Source: Vibrio sp. D404a (GTDB taxonomy: Bacteria; Pseudomonadota; Gammaproteobacteria; Enterobacterales; Vibrionaceae). From it: a stretch of 64,000 nucleotides of DNA. This document shows, piece after piece, positions 53,437 to 63,206 of the stretch. The position numbers and the translations under genes were made by a program. A model generated the notes under the pieces. That model saw nothing but the letters and a program-made list of their open reading frames with translations. It had not been told where the DNA came from and did no database searches. Location: contig NZ_JAHGAJ010000017.1 of NCBI RefSeq assembly GCF_030248535.1, forward strand, positions 62,001-126,000, written 5' to 3'. Numbering within the stretch: position 1 is the stretch's first letter; each line of letters opens with the position of its first letter.

Positions 53437-54735
53437 TTACGACTTAACCGGGAAGCTGATCTGCGCTTTCAAGCCACCTTGGCTGCGGTTATTCACCACC
53501 ACCGCGCCTTGGTGCTGACTGACAATGCGTTTCACGATCGCCAAGCCTAAGCCTGTACCTTCACTGCCACGAGCGGTGTCGCCTCGGGTGAAAGGTTCGA
53601 ACAGCTTACTGATCTGATCTTGAGGAATACCGGGGCCATTATCTTCCACCGTTACCCAAGCCAGCTTATTATCCGCGGTCATGCCTGTGGTGACTTTGAC
53701 CCAGCCATTACCATAACGCAGGGCGTTAACCACTAAGTTGCTGATGGCGCGTTTAATCGCAATCGGGTTACCCAAGGCAGGCTTCATATTAGAAGATAAG
53801 TCAGTTTCAATCTCGACCTCATAGCCACCTTCAGAGCTTGCTACTTCTCCAGCGATATCTTCTAAGAACACCGCTTGGAAAGAGTTACGATCAACAGGTT
53901 TTAGGTAATCCATAAACTGGCTGATGATCTCATTACACTCTTCAGTATCACTGATAATGCCATCAGCTAAGTAGCTGTCTTCTGGAGACATCATCTCTGT
54001 CGCTAAACGAATACGGGTTAATGGCGTACGCAGGTCATGGCTGATACCCGCCATCAACAGCGCTCTGTCTTCTTCCAGCTCTTGAATGCCTTTCGACATC
54101 TGGTTAAAGGCGCGAGTCACCGAGCGAATCTCTTGTGCACCTTGCACTGGTAGCGGTGGTGGAATATCGCCACGCCCTACTCCTTTGGCGGCTTTCTCTA
54201 GTGCAATCAACGGGCGATTCTGTAAGCGTATAAACAACCAACCACCAGCAATGATCAGCAGCGCCATAATCAAACTATTGCGAAATAGCGGCGCAAAGTC
54301 TTCTTCTTGTAGCTCAGAGAGTGGGATTCGAATCAGTGAGTTAGGTAGCTGCGCTATATCCATCCATAGCACATAGCTCTCGGAACCTAAGATCAGTCTC
54401 ACCTCAGTTTCCGAACCAAGCTCCTTGGTCATCTCTTCACTCATCAGGTCTATCGCCACAGCATGGTAAAACTCACCCGCTGTGTCGCTGTCTTTGGTAT
54501 GTACTGTCACGCCAAGCTGCTCTAATACACGCTGACGCAGCGGTGCGTCCATCCCAATATCAAGGTCACCTTCGTCCAAAACCAAGTTCAGCTCATGCGC
54601 CAAGATCTTATTAAACTGCTGCAAACTCGGCATCAAGGCGTAATTAAACACCGCGTAGTAAGAGAAGATTTGGCTGGCAACCAACAAGGTTAAGAAGAGA
54701 ACGATAGATTGAGTAAAGGAGCTACGTATACGCAT
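53437..54735 (-). CDS. envZ: Osmosensor histidine kinase EnvZ
   Basis: Inner-membrane histidine kinase/phosphatase partner of OmpR. From the ATG at 54735 (MRIRSSFTQ, collinear with E. coli EnvZ) it has 432 residues: TM1 (about 10-31), a periplasmic domain, TM2 (about 145-165), HAMP, the phosphorylated His in [16 protein letters not shown], and ATPase motifs [17 protein letters not shown] and GTGLGLAI. The frame is open to 54852, but that extension overlaps a terminator hairpin and lacks initiation signals. Separated from ompR by 145 nt that contain the terminator. Confidence 0.95.
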   Translation of the reverse strand: MRIRSSFTQSIVLFLTLLVASQIFSYYAVFNYALMPSLQQFNKILAHELNLVLDEGDLDIGMDAPLRQRVLEQLGVTVHTKDSDTAGEFYHAVAIDLMSEEMTKELGSETEVRLILGSESYVLWMDIAQLPNSLIRIPLSELQEEDFAPLFRNSLIMALLIIAGGWLFIRLQNRPLIALEKAAKGVGRGDIPPPLPVQGAQEIRSVTRAFNQMSKGIQELEEDRALLMAGISHDLRTPLTRIRLATEMMSPEDSYLADGIISDTEECNEIISQFMDYLKPVDRNSFQAVFLEDIAGEVASSEGGYEVEIETDLSSNMKPALGNPIAIKRAISNLVVNALRYGNGWVKVTTGMTADNKLAWVTVEDNGPGIPQDQISKLFEPFTRGDTARGSEGTGLGLAIVKRIVSQHQGAVVVNNRSQGGLKAQISFPVKS

Positions 54736-54807
54736 AGGGTACCCAAAGTGTAGAGAGAAAAAACAAAGCGTTATATGACTATAACCATAAACCTTCGTTC
54801 TGAATAG

Positions 54808-54841
54808 AAAACGGGCCATCACATAACAATGAGATGGCCCG
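54808..54841 (-). terminator. Terminator-like hairpin between ompR and envZ
   Basis: On the minus strand, CGGGCCATC and GATGGCCCG form a perfect 9-bp GC-rich stem with a 12-nt loop, followed by TTTTCT. It lies 40 nt after the ompR stop and would make envZ dependent on readthrough or a separate promoter. Confidence 0.8.
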
Positions 54842-54880
54842 ATAGAAATCACATTTCAATCACGATAATGACTGGCAGCG

Positions 54881-55600
54881 TTATACGGCTTTTCCATCTG
54901 GAACAAACACGTAACCCAAGCCCCACACCGTTTGGATGTAGCGCGGCTTACTTGGATCTTCTTCAACCAGACGACGCAGGCGAGAGATCTGCACATCGAT
55001 AGAGCGTTCCATTGCCGAGTATTCACGACCACGAGCCATGTTCATCAGCTTGTCGCGAGACATAGGTTCACGCGCATTAGTTACGAGCGACTTCAATACT
55101 GCAAACTCACCAGAAGTCAGTGGCATTGGCTCTTCACCACGGAACATCTCACGCGTGCCTAGATTCAGGCGGAATTCGCCAAACTCAACCACAGACTCTT
55201 CCGTGCTTGGTGCGCCCGGTGCTTCAATCACTTGGCGACGCAGTACCGCTTTAATACGAGCAAGCAACTCACGCGGGTTGAATGGTTTTGGCAGGTAGTC
55301 GTCGGCACCCACTTCTAGGCCAACAATACGATCTACTTCATCACCCTTTGCTGTCAGCATTAGGATAGGCAGCATGTTGTTAGCATTACGCAGACGGCGA
55401 CAGATAGATAAGCCATCTTCGCCCGGTAGCATTAAGTCCAGCACCATCAAGTGAAAGTTTTCACGGGTTAACAGGCGGTCCATCTGCTCACTGTTCGCCA
55501 CGCTACGCACTTGAAAGCCTTGTTCAGACAAGTAGCGTTCCAGCAATGCACGAAGGCGCGCATCGTCATCGACCACTAAGATTTTGTAGTTTTCTTGCAT
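54881..55600 (-). CDS. ompR: Response regulator OmpR
   Basis: DNA-binding response regulator controlling porins and osmotic or acid responses. The 239 residues start MQENYKILVVDDDARLR, with phospho-acceptor Asp in MVLDLMLPG (about 55), conserved Lys in YLPKPFNP, and a C-terminal winged helix with SRDKLMNMARGREYSAMERS. The ATG at 55600 is preceded by AGGTGGA; a longer frame exists but is not collinear with the family. Divergent from greB, the E. coli order. Confidence 0.97.
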   Translation of the reverse strand: MQENYKILVVDDDARLRALLERYLSEQGFQVRSVANSEQMDRLLTRENFHLMVLDLMLPGEDGLSICRRLRNANNMLPILMLTAKGDEVDRIVGLEVGADDYLPKPFNPRELLARIKAVLRRQVIEAPGAPSTEESVVEFGEFRLNLGTREMFRGEEPMPLTSGEFAVLKSLVTNAREPMSRDKLMNMARGREYSAMERSIDVQISRLRRLVEEDPSKPRYIQTVWGLGYVFVPDGKAV

Positions 55601-55761
55601 GTAATGGTTCCACCTATTAAAACTCAAACTTGAAGATTAAGTATTCTTTTTAGACATTGAAAATGTAACATTCTTGGAGAAAATGTCGCCTAAAGAATTG
55701 TTAACGTATGTTGCCTTTCTATATATTCTATCTTAGAACATGATTTCACTAAGTCAGAGTT

Positions 55762-56238
55762 ATGAAAACAAACTTAATTACTCGTGAGGGTTATGAAAAA
55801 CTCACAAAAGAGCTGAATTTCCTATGGCGAGAAGATCGTCCTGAAGTGACCAAGAAAGTAACGTGGGCAGCGAGCCTCGGAGACCGCAGTGAAAATGCAG
55901 ACTATCAGTACAACAAGAAACGCCTGCGTGAGATCGACCGCCGCGTTCGCTATTTAAGAAAACGACTCGACCAAGTAAAGGTCGTCGACTACTCGCCACA
56001 GCAAGAAGGCAAAGTGTTTTTTGGTGCTTGGGTTGAAATAGAGAATGACGATGGCGATACCAAGTCATTTCGTATTGTTGGGCCAGATGAGATCTATGGC
56101 GGTGTGAAAGATTACGTCTCCATTGACTCACCAATGGCACGAGCCCTGCTCAAGAAAGAAGTGGATGATGAGTTCACGGTGCGTACCCCAGAGGGCGACA
56201 AAGAGTGGTTTGTGAATGCGATTCGCTATACACCATAG
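55762..56238 (+). CDS. greB: Transcript cleavage factor GreB
   Basis: Binds the RNA polymerase secondary channel and stimulates cleavage of backtracked RNA. The 158-residue protein has the N-terminal coiled coil (about 1-75) with the tip acidic residues in GDRSENADYQ and a C-terminal FKBP-like domain; NKKRLREIDRRVRYL is characteristic of GreB, as opposed to GreA. It converges on the CsrB-type RNA, whose 3' end lies about 20 nt beyond the greB stop. Confidence 0.95.
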   Translation: MKTNLITREGYEKLTKELNFLWREDRPEVTKKVTWAASLGDRSENADYQYNKKRLREIDRRVRYLRKRLDQVKVVDYSPQQEGKVFFGAWVEIENDDGDTKSFRIVGPDEIYGGVKDYVSIDSPMARALLKKEVDDEFTVRTPEGDKEWFVNAIRYTP

Positions 56239-56259
56239 AGACTTTTCAAGGCTCTAGAT

Positions 56260-56620
56260 AAAAGGAAACCCCGTGAGGCTTGCGCCCTACGGGGTTAAGT
56301 TCTTTCGTAGCCTTCCTGCCACTATTTATCTCATTGAGATAAGGTGCTCCCTGCATCTTTCCTTGATATTGGCTAAATCCTTTAACCGATTTCCTTTTGT
56401 CATCGCCATCCTAGCGGTGTCCATGCTTGCCTATCATCCTGACGGGCTAATCTCATCCAGAGATATTCACTTTCATCAGCATCAGTAACCATCCTAGCCA
56501 CATCAAACTCAATCAGTGTTTTACATCCTTGCTGACCACTCATCCTAAGCAATCAAATCTTCATCCTGAAGATACCTAATCCGTTAGGCTTTTTCCTGTT
56601 CCTGCCAACTCCCTGTCGAC
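56260..56620 (-). ncRNA. csrB: CsrB-family small RNA (CsrA-sequestering)
   Basis: The minus strand carries about 360 nt beginning GTCGACAGGGAGT, identical to the 5' end of E. coli CsrB as I recall it. About 17 GGA trinucleotides follow; at least seven are AGGAT, many in small hairpin loops (for example ATCTTCAGGATGAAGAT). It ends with an intrinsic terminator, AACCCCGT...ACGGGGTT, then TCCTTTT. This is the CsrB/CsrC architecture, each GGA loop binding a CsrA dimer and relieving its translational repression. A TAATAT -10 lies 8 nt before the 5' end. Convergent to greB. Ends are estimated from sequence only. Confidence 0.9.
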
Positions 56621-56915
56621 AAGGTAAATATTACCCGAAACCTGAGCCCATCCCAGACATCTGCTCATTAAAAATGGATGAGATCTATATCACACTTGAT
56701 GTAAGTTGTTATTTTTCAGACACTTAAATAAAAACATGGCAAAAGTGGACGTCACAAAGTGATTTAGTCGCACATCACTTGTAAGAGATCTCGCACAAAG
56801 GGTATGTCAGATCGGGAAATCACCGAACAAACAGGAAATTGACTTAGCAAAGCTAGAAAAAGCTAAGGTTCACCCCCATATATGTGGGCACGATAATCAA
56901 AAAGAGATTCAACGG
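56621..56915. other. Shared upstream region of csrB and tex
   Basis: 295 bases between the divergent csrB RNA and tex. It holds the csrB -10 element (56627-56632 region on the minus strand), the VarA/UvrY-like box at 56780-56797 and, before tex, a small CCCCATATATGTGGG hairpin (about 56874-56888). No further gene seen. Confidence 0.6.
56780..56797. promoter_or_regulatory. GacA/UvrY/VarA-type binding box upstream of csrB
   Basis: TGTAAGAGATCTCGCACA fits the 18-bp GacA/UvrY consensus TGTAAGAGATCTCTTACA at 16 of 18 positions (left half-site and centre perfect). It lies about 160-177 bp upstream of the inferred csrB start, the far-upstream position known for CsrB genes controlled by BarA/UvrY (VarS/VarA in Vibrio). 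Confidence 0.75.
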
Positions 56916-59237
56916 ATGAGCCAAGCTATCTGTAGACAGATCGCTCAAGAGCTGAGCGTTCGCCCCGATCAAGTGACCGCAGCAGTTACCCTAATCGATG
57001 ACGGTAACACGGTTCCCTTTATTGCACGTTACCGTAAAGAGGTAACGGGCGGCCTTGATGACACCCAATTACGTAATCTAGACAGCCGACTTTCTTATCT
57101 GCGTGAACTCGACGATCGCCGCCAAACGATCCTCAAATCAATTCAAGACCAAGGCAAGCTGACCGCTGAGCTTGAAAAAGAGATCACTCAAGCCGACAGC
57201 AAAACCCGCCTAGAAGATTTATACCTGCCTTACAAACCTAAGCGTCGCACCAAAGGTCAAATTGCGATTGAAGCAGGCCTAGAGCCACTCGCAGAGACGC
57301 TGTGGAACGAGCCACAACACGATCCAGAAAGTGAAGCCTCTCAATACCTGAATAGTGAAAAAGGCATTGAAGATACCAAGGCTGCACTGGATGGCGCTCG
57401 GGCCATTATCATGGAGCGCATCGCAGAAGATGCAAACCTGCTTGAGAAAATCCGTCAGCACCTGACGCGTAATGCGGCACTGGGCGCGCGCGTTGTTGCA
57501 GGGAAAGAGCAAGAAGGCGAAAAGTTCAAAGACTACTTCGAGCATGACGAAACGCTGAGCAAAGTCCCTTCACACCGAGCACTAGCCATGCTGCGTGGCC
57601 GCAACGAAGGCTTCCTAACCCTGACCATGAACGCAGACCCAGAGCAAGAAGAGGGAGTGCGAGGTTCTTACTGTGAAAACATCATCTCTGATCACTACGG
57701 TATTACTCTGAGCAGCGCCCCTGCCGATACATGGCGTAAACAGGTGATCAGCTGGGCATGGCGCATTAAAGTATCGATGCACATGGAAACCGAGTTGATG
57801 GGCGCAATGAAAGAGCGTGCAGAAATCGAAGCGATTGAAGTATTCGCGACTAACCTGAAAGATCTATTGATGGCTGCTCCGGCTGGTCCTCGTGCAACGC
57901 TAGGTCTCGATCCAGGTCTACGTACAGGTTCAAAAATCGCTGTAGTTGATGCAACAGGTAAAGTGCTCGCAACAGAAACCATCTACCCTCATCCACCACA
58001 AAAGCAATACGACAAATCTGCACACATCGTTGAGCAGATGGTGCGTCAATTCAATGTTGATCTAATTGCGATTGGTAACGGTACAGCTTCACGCGAAACC
58101 GACAGCTTTGTGGCTGACGTGATTAAGCGCGGCAACCTAAAAGTACAGAAGATCATTGTGAGTGAAGCTGGTGCATCGGTTTACTCGGCCTCTGAGCTTG
58201 CAGCGAAAGAGTTCCCGAATATGGACGTGTCGTTGCGTGGTGCCGTATCGATTGCTCGTCGTCTACAAGACCCACTGGCAGAACTAGTTAAGATTGACCC
58301 GAAATCGATCGGTGTTGGCCAATACCAACACGATGTGAGCCAAACCATGCTCGCGAAACGCCTAGACGCGATCGTCGAAGACTGTGTAAACGCCGTCGGT
58401 GTTGATGTAAACACTGCCTCCGCCGCACTTTTGACTCGTGTTGCTGGCCTATCTAGCACCATCGCACAGAACATTGTTGATTACCGTGATGAGAACGGCC
58501 GCTTTGAAGCGCGTACCACGTTGAGGAAAGTTGCGCGCTTGGGGCCAAAAGCCTTTGAACAGTGTGCCGGCTTCCTGCGTATCATGGGTGGTAAAAACCC
58601 ACTCGATGCCTCAGCAGTTCACCCTGAAGCTTACCCTGTGGTAAAAGCGATCTCTGAGAAGAACAGCAAAGACATTAAGACACTGATCGGCGACTCTGGC
58701 TTCTTAAAAGGCCTGCACGCGGTCGATTACACCGACGATAACTTTGGTGTTCCAACCGTCACAGATATCATTAAAGAACTAGATAAACCGGGCCGTGACC
58801 CGCGTCCTGAGTTCAAAACGGCGACTTTTGCAGAAGGTGTTAACTCGGTGTCTGATTTAGAGCCAGGCATGATTCTAGAGGGCGTGGTCTCTAACGTAGC
58901 CAACTTTGGTGCCTTCGTTGATATCGGTGTTCACCAAGACGGTCTGGTACATATTTCAGCACTGACTGATCGCTTTGTTTCTGATCCACGTGAAGTGGTA
59001 AAAGCAGGCGACATCGTTAAAGTGAAAGTGATGGAAGTGGACGTGCAGCGTAAGCGTATTGCACTAAGCATGCGCATGAAAGACGAGCCGGGACAAGATA
59101 ACCGTGCTCAACGTTCATCTGCACCTCGTTCTCAAGGTCGTCCATCGCAAGGCGGTCAGCGTCGTCGTGAAGAGCCACAACAGAACGGCGCTATGGGTGG
59201 CGCGTTTGCTGCTGCTTTTGCAAAAGCGAAGAAATAA
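56916..59237 (+). CDS. tex: Tex (YhgF) S1 RNA-binding transcription accessory protein
   Basis: 773-residue nucleic-acid-binding protein of the Tex/Spt6-like family. In order: helical N-terminal domains (about 1-320), YqgF/RNase H-like fold (about 325-455, [18 protein letters not shown]), tandem HhH (about 495-570), a wing/helical segment and an S1 domain (about 650-722, [21 protein letters not shown]). The tail is rich in Arg, Gln and Gly and probably disordered. It affects transcription and toxin expression in some pathogens. The greB-tex neighbourhood is as in E. coli, except for the CsrB-type RNA inserted between them. Confidence 0.95.
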   Translation: MSQAICRQIAQELSVRPDQVTAAVTLIDDGNTVPFIARYRKEVTGGLDDTQLRNLDSRLSYLRELDDRRQTILKSIQDQGKLTAELEKEITQADSKTRLEDLYLPYKPKRRTKGQIAIEAGLEPLAETLWNEPQHDPESEASQYLNSEKGIEDTKAALDGARAIIMERIAEDANLLEKIRQHLTRNAALGARVVAGKEQEGEKFKDYFEHDETLSKVPSHRALAMLRGRNEGFLTLTMNADPEQEEGVRGSYCENIISDHYGITLSSAPADTWRKQVISWAWRIKVSMHMETELMGAMKERAEIEAIEVFATNLKDLLMAAPAGPRATLGLDPGLRTGSKIAVVDATGKVLATETIYPHPPQKQYDKSAHIVEQMVRQFNVDLIAIGNGTASRETDSFVADVIKRGNLKVQKIIVSEAGASVYSASELAAKEFPNMDVSLRGAVSIARRLQDPLAELVKIDPKSIGVGQYQHDVSQTMLAKRLDAIVEDCVNAVGVDVNTASAALLTRVAGLSSTIAQNIVDYRDENGRFEARTTLRKVARLGPKAFEQCAGFLRIMGGKNPLDASAVHPEAYPVVKAISEKNSKDIKTLIGDSGFLKGLHAVDYTDDNFGVPTVTDIIKELDKPGRDPRPEFKTATFAEGVNSVSDLEPGMILEGVVSNVANFGAFVDIGVHQDGLVHISALTDRFVSDPREVVKAGDIVKVKVMEVDVQRKRIALSMRMKDEPGQDNRAQRSSAPRSQGRPSQGGQRRREEPQQNGAMGGAFAAAFAKAKK

Positions 59238-59362
59238 CGCTTCACGATAAGGGAGTGAGCGGCTAGAAAAGCGTTTGGATCATAGTAGACCTAAAGCTGT
59301 AAAAGCTTTCTTCTAGACACAAGAACGTGCTCCTAGATGAAAAAGCTTGCTCCTAAAAACAG

Positions 59363-59397
59363 AAAACCTGCATCGCCACTGGCATGCAGGTTTTTTA
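59363..59397 (+). terminator. Terminator after tex
   Basis: AAAACCTGCAT and ATGCAGGTTTT form a long stem followed by a U-run; also usable by the convergent hypothetical gene. The 120 nt between the tex stop and the hairpin show no gene. Confidence 0.9.
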
Positions 59398-59431
59398 TTA
59401 GGTTCAAAAAGGCTTGGCGATATTGACTGCG

Positions 59432-59905
59432 CTAGAGCACAACCAATACCTCAGATGGCTTATGAGGCGCAACAGCATGGCCATAGTGATACTTAATGAC
59501 CTTACGTCGTTGTTCCATCTGCCCTTCTCGAATCGCCGCATCAAGAATGTGCTTGGGCAATCGAAAACGCATGGTGTAACCCTTTCCTTGATCAGCACTA
59601 TAACTGCTCAGTGCCAATAAGCTGAACAACCTATCAAATGGATCTTTAGGCTCTTCTTGGTTTACCGCATTTATTTCCTGCTCGTTATCCATTTCATAAC
59701 CGGGATGGTCAGAGGGATCCCAAGCTGATTGCTGCCTTCGTTTATCGTCCGATTTTACCTTGCGCTCTGCATTGGTTTTAGCCAATGCGACGGCTGGAGC
59801 AACAGGCTCTCGAACTCTATTTTCACGCGCAACTTGCTCAGTTTGCACATTAACAGATGGGGCGATCAGTGGCACACTTACTGCCGTTGCAGGTGACACA
59901 ATCAT
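59432..59905 (-). CDS. Hypothetical soluble protein
   Basis: 157-residue protein without signal peptide or TM. The N-terminal half is low-complexity (Val/Ala/Pro, then charged KSDDKRRQQ), with a more conserved-looking C-terminal part containing YTMRFRLPKHILDAAIREGQMEQRR. I do not recognise a family. It lies between tex and bioH on the bioH strand, 174 nt downstream of bioH, and probably has its own promoter. Coding character is supported by the consistent frame and the adjacent terminator. Confidence 0.55.
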   Translation of the reverse strand: MIVSPATAVSVPLIAPSVNVQTEQVARENRVREPVAPAVALAKTNAERKVKSDDKRRQQSAWDPSDHPGYEMDNEQEINAVNQEEPKDPFDRLFSLLALSSYSADQGKGYTMRFRLPKHILDAAIREGQMEQRRKVIKYHYGHAVAPHKPSEVLVVL

Positions 59906-60079
59906 TGCGAACTCTCCTCAAGAATCGCCCATCGCTATTGCCATGGCACCGTTGAACCCAGTAAGCACAACAGGCATAGCCCAAACTACTGTGTTCTGCT
60001 CAGGTGAGAGAGAGGGCTGAGCATCGTTCAGTGCCTTGGTTAGATTATATATCGACCACGTTGTCTATAATTTTAGCAA

Positions 60080-60856
60080 TTATTTCTCGGCGAAGCTGAT
60101 CAGCTCACAGCAAAAAGCGTCCGCTTCTGTCATGAACGGCGCATGCGAAGACTGGGTAAAGATGTATTGCTCGGTGTTTGGTAGCGCTTTTTCTAGATCT
60201 TTTGCCACCTTAATCGGCACCAAACCATCTAATCGACCATATAAGCGCAGCATAGGCACTGTTAGCTCAGGTAAGCGCTCACGCAGATCGACATCTGAAA
60301 GCATTTTTAATCCAGCAAGCAGTGAGTCTGGGTTCGGCAATGGACGCGACAGGACTGCTTGTTTAAGCTGCTTCACATCTTGTCTTGCTGATGGACTGCC
60401 CATTGCTTGCAGCGCCATGAAGCGTTCGATAGTGGTTTGGAAATCTTCCACCAGCTGCTCGGTAAAGTTGGTCAGTACATTGGGTTGAATACCACGCCAT
60501 AGAACTGGTTCTTTGGCCGCTGCGAATTTCGGAGAACTCGCAACTGTGACGAGCTTAGAGACATAATCAGTATGATGAAGCGCCATATGCGTCGCGACTA
60601 AGCCGCCCAAAGACCAACCGACCCAGATCGCCTGTTTTGGCGCCTCTTCCATCAACTGCTCCGCAATACCTTCGAGCGTATCTGCATGGCAGTGACTGCT
60701 GTGACCATAACCAGGTAGATCAACCACATGGACACGGAATTGAGTCTCAAGCACCGTTACGGTTTGCTGCCACACCGCACCGTTCATTCCCCATCCATGG
60801 ACCAAAACCAAATCTGGCCCCTGCCCAGACACGTGCCAATACAGTTTGTCGCTCAT
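60080..60856 (-). CDS. bioH: Pimeloyl-ACP methyl ester carboxylesterase BioH
   Basis: Alpha/beta hydrolase removing the methyl group from pimeloyl-ACP methyl ester, ending the pimelate stage of biotin synthesis. The 258-residue protein from ATG 60856 has LVLVHGWGMNGAVW (oxyanion region), the nucleophile Ser in VGWSLGGLVA, catalytic Asp in GRLDGLVP and His in SSHAPF. The frame extends 11 codons upstream, but those residues are not part of the family. Divergent from comF, as in E. coli (bioH/gntX). Confidence 0.93.
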   Translation of the reverse strand: MSDKLYWHVSGQGPDLVLVHGWGMNGAVWQQTVTVLETQFRVHVVDLPGYGHSSHCHADTLEGIAEQLMEEAPKQAIWVGWSLGGLVATHMALHHTDYVSKLVTVASSPKFAAAKEPVLWRGIQPNVLTNFTEQLVEDFQTTIERFMALQAMGSPSARQDVKQLKQAVLSRPLPNPDSLLAGLKMLSDVDLRERLPELTVPMLRLYGRLDGLVPIKVAKDLEKALPNTEQYIFTQSSHAPFMTEADAFCCELISFAEK

Positions 60857-60946
60857 CTCGTAATTATCCCTACTATTCTCATCCAACAATGATGACCACG
60901 CTCACTAGGCTAATAAAACCAAGGTCATCAATGTACTACTGCCGCT

Positions 60947-61669
60947 ATGTTATCTGATTGGATCCAAAAACACACACCACGCCTGGTCACACCTCAATGT
61001 CACTTATGTAAGTTACCTAAACGGCCCAGCGATACACATCCGAAATGGTGCAATACCTGCCTAACTCATTTCGAACCACAGAGACGCTGCCAGCGATGTG
61101 GTATCAAGATGGACATTGAAGCCAACGAGTGTGGACAGTGCTTACGCCAACCACCTCCGTGGCAAAGAATTTACTGTGTGGGAGACTATGATTTTCCACT
61201 CAGCCACTATGTTCACCAGATGAAATACAGTGATCAATTTTGGTTAAGCCGCGATCTGGTCAAGCTGCTGGCGAGCCAAATAGAGCAGCCCGCCCCCATC
61301 ATCACCAGCGTGCCACTGCACTGGCGGCGCTACCTGCATCGCGGATTTAATCAAAGTGCCTTATTGGCTGACGCTCTTGCCAAAGAATTAAATAGTGAAA
61401 GCCATGTTTTGTTTCGTCGTAATCGCGCTACACCCACCCAACAAGGTCTAAGTAAAAAGCAACGACAATGCAATCTTCACAAGGTTTTCTCCTTAAGAAA
61501 CAAAGATGTGATGAAACTGATAGAAAAAGGCGACGCCCATGTTGCAATCATCGATGACGTCGTGACCACAGGCAGTACCGTGTATCAATTATGCCAATTG
61601 CTACTTGAAGTGGGCGTAAAAAGGATTGATATTTACTGCATCTGTCGCACTCCTGAACCCGCGTCCTAG
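60947..61669 (+). CDS. comF: ComF/GntX-family phosphoribosyltransferase-like protein
   Basis: 240-residue cytoplasmic protein: an N-terminal zinc-binding region with cysteine pairs (CHLC, CNTC, CQRCG, CGQC, about 17-65) and a C-terminal phosphoribosyltransferase fold with the PRPP loop [14 protein letters not shown]. Homologues (ComFC, GntX) are needed for DNA uptake in naturally competent bacteria; vibrios are competent on chitin, so a transformation role is plausible. Start at 60947, 90 nt from the divergent bioH start. Confidence 0.9.
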   Translation: MLSDWIQKHTPRLVTPQCHLCKLPKRPSDTHPKWCNTCLTHFEPQRRCQRCGIKMDIEANECGQCLRQPPPWQRIYCVGDYDFPLSHYVHQMKYSDQFWLSRDLVKLLASQIEQPAPIITSVPLHWRRYLHRGFNQSALLADALAKELNSESHVLFRRNRATPTQQGLSKKQRQCNLHKVFSLRNKDVMKLIEKGDAHVAIIDDVVTTGSTVYQLCQLLLEVGVKRIDIYCICRTPEPAS

Positions 61670-61778
61670 TCAATTTCCCTCGAAACTTGTCTATCAATTC
61701 AGCAAAAAAGGGCTGAATTACCGCTCTGACAGGAGTAGAATGGCAGTAATAGCCTACAAATTTACTCAGGTATTCGTC

Positions 61779-62363
61779 GTGTCAAATATTACTATTACAG
61801 AAACAGCTCAAACTCATTTTGCTAATCTGCTGTCACAGCAGCCAGAAGGGACTAACATCCGCGTATTCGTGGTAAACCCAGGTACACAAAATGCAGAGTG
61901 TGGCGTTTCTTACTGCCCTACAGATGCGGTAGAAGCATCTGATACTGAACTAGCATTTGAAGGCTTCTCTGCTTACGTAGATGAGCTAAGCCTACCTTTC
62001 CTAGATGAAGCTGAAATCGACTTCGTTACAGACAAAATGGGTTCTCAGCTAACTCTAAAAGCACCAAACGCAAAAATGCGTAAAGTGGCTGATGACGCGC
62101 CACTTCTAGAGCGTGTTGAGTACGCAATCCAGACTCAAGTTAACCCACAACTAGCAGGCCACGGCGGTCACGTAAGCCTAGTTGAAATCACAGATGAAGG
62201 CGTTGCTATCGTCGCGTTTGGTGGTGGTTGTAACGGTTGTTCTATGGTTGATGTAACGCTAAAAGAAGGCATCGAGAAAGAACTTCTACAACAGTTCGAG
62301 GGTGAACTAACAGCCGTTCGTGATGCAACTGAGCACGATCGCGGTGAGCACTCTTACTACTAA
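61779..62363 (+). CDS. nfuA: Fe-S cluster carrier protein NfuA
   Basis: Holds and transfers [4Fe-4S] clusters under oxidative stress or iron limitation. The 194-residue protein has an N-terminal degenerate A-type domain (about 1-100) and a C-terminal Nfu domain with the cluster-binding CNGCS. I chose the GTG at 61779 ([11 protein letters not shown]), with AGG 9 nt upstream, because it matches the family N-terminus; the frame stays open to 61626 over the end of comF. Gene order bioH-comF-nfuA as in E. coli (gntX-nfuA). Confidence 0.93.
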   Translation: MSNITITETAQTHFANLLSQQPEGTNIRVFVVNPGTQNAECGVSYCPTDAVEASDTELAFEGFSAYVDELSLPFLDEAEIDFVTDKMGSQLTLKAPNAKMRKVADDAPLLERVEYAIQTQVNPQLAGHGGHVSLVEITDEGVAIVAFGGGCNGCSMVDVTLKEGIEKELLQQFEGELTAVRDATEHDRGEHSYY

Positions 62364-62384
62364 TCACACCTAAGATTAGAGACT

Positions 62385-62420
62385 AAGGCTGATGTGAAAA
62401 CATCGGCCTTTTTGTTTTTT
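62385..62420 (+). terminator. Terminator after nfuA
   Basis: AAGGCTGATG and CATCGGCCTT (one wobble) form the stem, followed by a long U-rich tract (TTTGTTTTTTT). Confidence 0.9.
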
Positions 62421-62632
62421 TAATGACAGCACTTTTGTGCACTACTATGAGGGCGACCAATTCAAGCATTAACTTCGTTAATAAAATCAATAGAATGGCG
62501 TTCTAATCCATACAACCACCATTGCAATCGCTTCCTATTCAATAATTCCATGATATAAAAACTCACCTCTAGGAAGTCACCGTCATTTCCCCTATATTAG
62601 AAAGACTTCCCAAAAAGCTAAGGAGCGAGCGC

Positions 62633-63196
62633 ATGACAAAAAGGACCAAGCCAGAAATCTTGGCTAAGCAAACTGTCGCTCAATCAAAACTATTCTCCAT
62701 CGAATCTCTCGATCTCAAGTTTTCTAACGGTGAGCATCGTACCTATGAACGCATGAAGCCAAGCGGTCGCAATGCAGTAATGATGGTCCCAATTACTGAG
62801 CAAGGCGATATCCTATTGGTACGTGAATACGCTGCAGGTACAGAGCGCTATGAGCTCGGCTTCCCTAAAGGTCTCATCGACCAAGGTGAAACACCAAACG
62901 AAGCGGCGGTACGAGAACTAAAAGAAGAGATTGGTTTTGGCGCTCGCAAACTGACGCCACTCAAGGAAGTGATTCTCGCCCCTTCTTATTTTTCGAGCAA
63001 AATGACACTGTTTATTGCCGAAGACCTCTACCCAGAACAGCTAGAAGGTGACGAACCAGAACCACTGGATATTGTGCGCTGGCCGCTGGCTCAAGGAGAA
63101 GAGTTACTTACGCACCTCGACTTCTGTGAAGCTCGCTCCATCACCGCTTTATTACTGGCTCTTCGACTACTAAAACAACAATCTGACGAAGAGTAA
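62633..63196 (+). CDS. nudE: ADP compounds hydrolase NudE
   Basis: Nudix hydrolase acting on ADP-ribose, AP3A, NADH and related ADP compounds. The 187-residue protein has the Nudix box GLIDQGETPNEAAVRELKEE-IGF (about 84-106) and a C-terminal DEPEPLDIVRWP stretch typical of NudE. AAGGAGCGAG gives a strong ribosome site. It is followed 10 nt later by cysQ; the same pair occurs in E. coli relatives. The 212 nt upstream hold no gene I can support. Confidence 0.94.
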   Translation: MTKRTKPEILAKQTVAQSKLFSIESLDLKFSNGEHRTYERMKPSGRNAVMMVPITEQGDILLVREYAAGTERYELGFPKGLIDQGETPNEAAVRELKEEIGFGARKLTPLKEVILAPSYFSSKMTLFIAEDLYPEQLEGDEPEPLDIVRWPLAQGEELLTHLDFCEARSITALLLALRLLKQQSDEE

Positions 63197-63206
63197 GAGA
63201 CTTTTT

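Noticed and set aside
53437..54852. EnvZ with a 39-residue N-terminal extension
   Set aside because: The extension covers the ompR-envZ terminator hairpin, lacks a ribosome site and is not collinear with EnvZ; the start at 54735 is preferred.
56273..56488. 71-codon plus-strand open frame downstream of greB
   Set aside because: No ribosome site. It lies antisense within the CsrB-type RNA, whose repeated GGA motifs explain the sequence pattern.
61626..61778. NfuA start upstream within the comF end
   Set aside because: The upstream frame has no family similarity; the GTG at 61779 with an AGG ribosome site gives the normal NfuA N-terminus.
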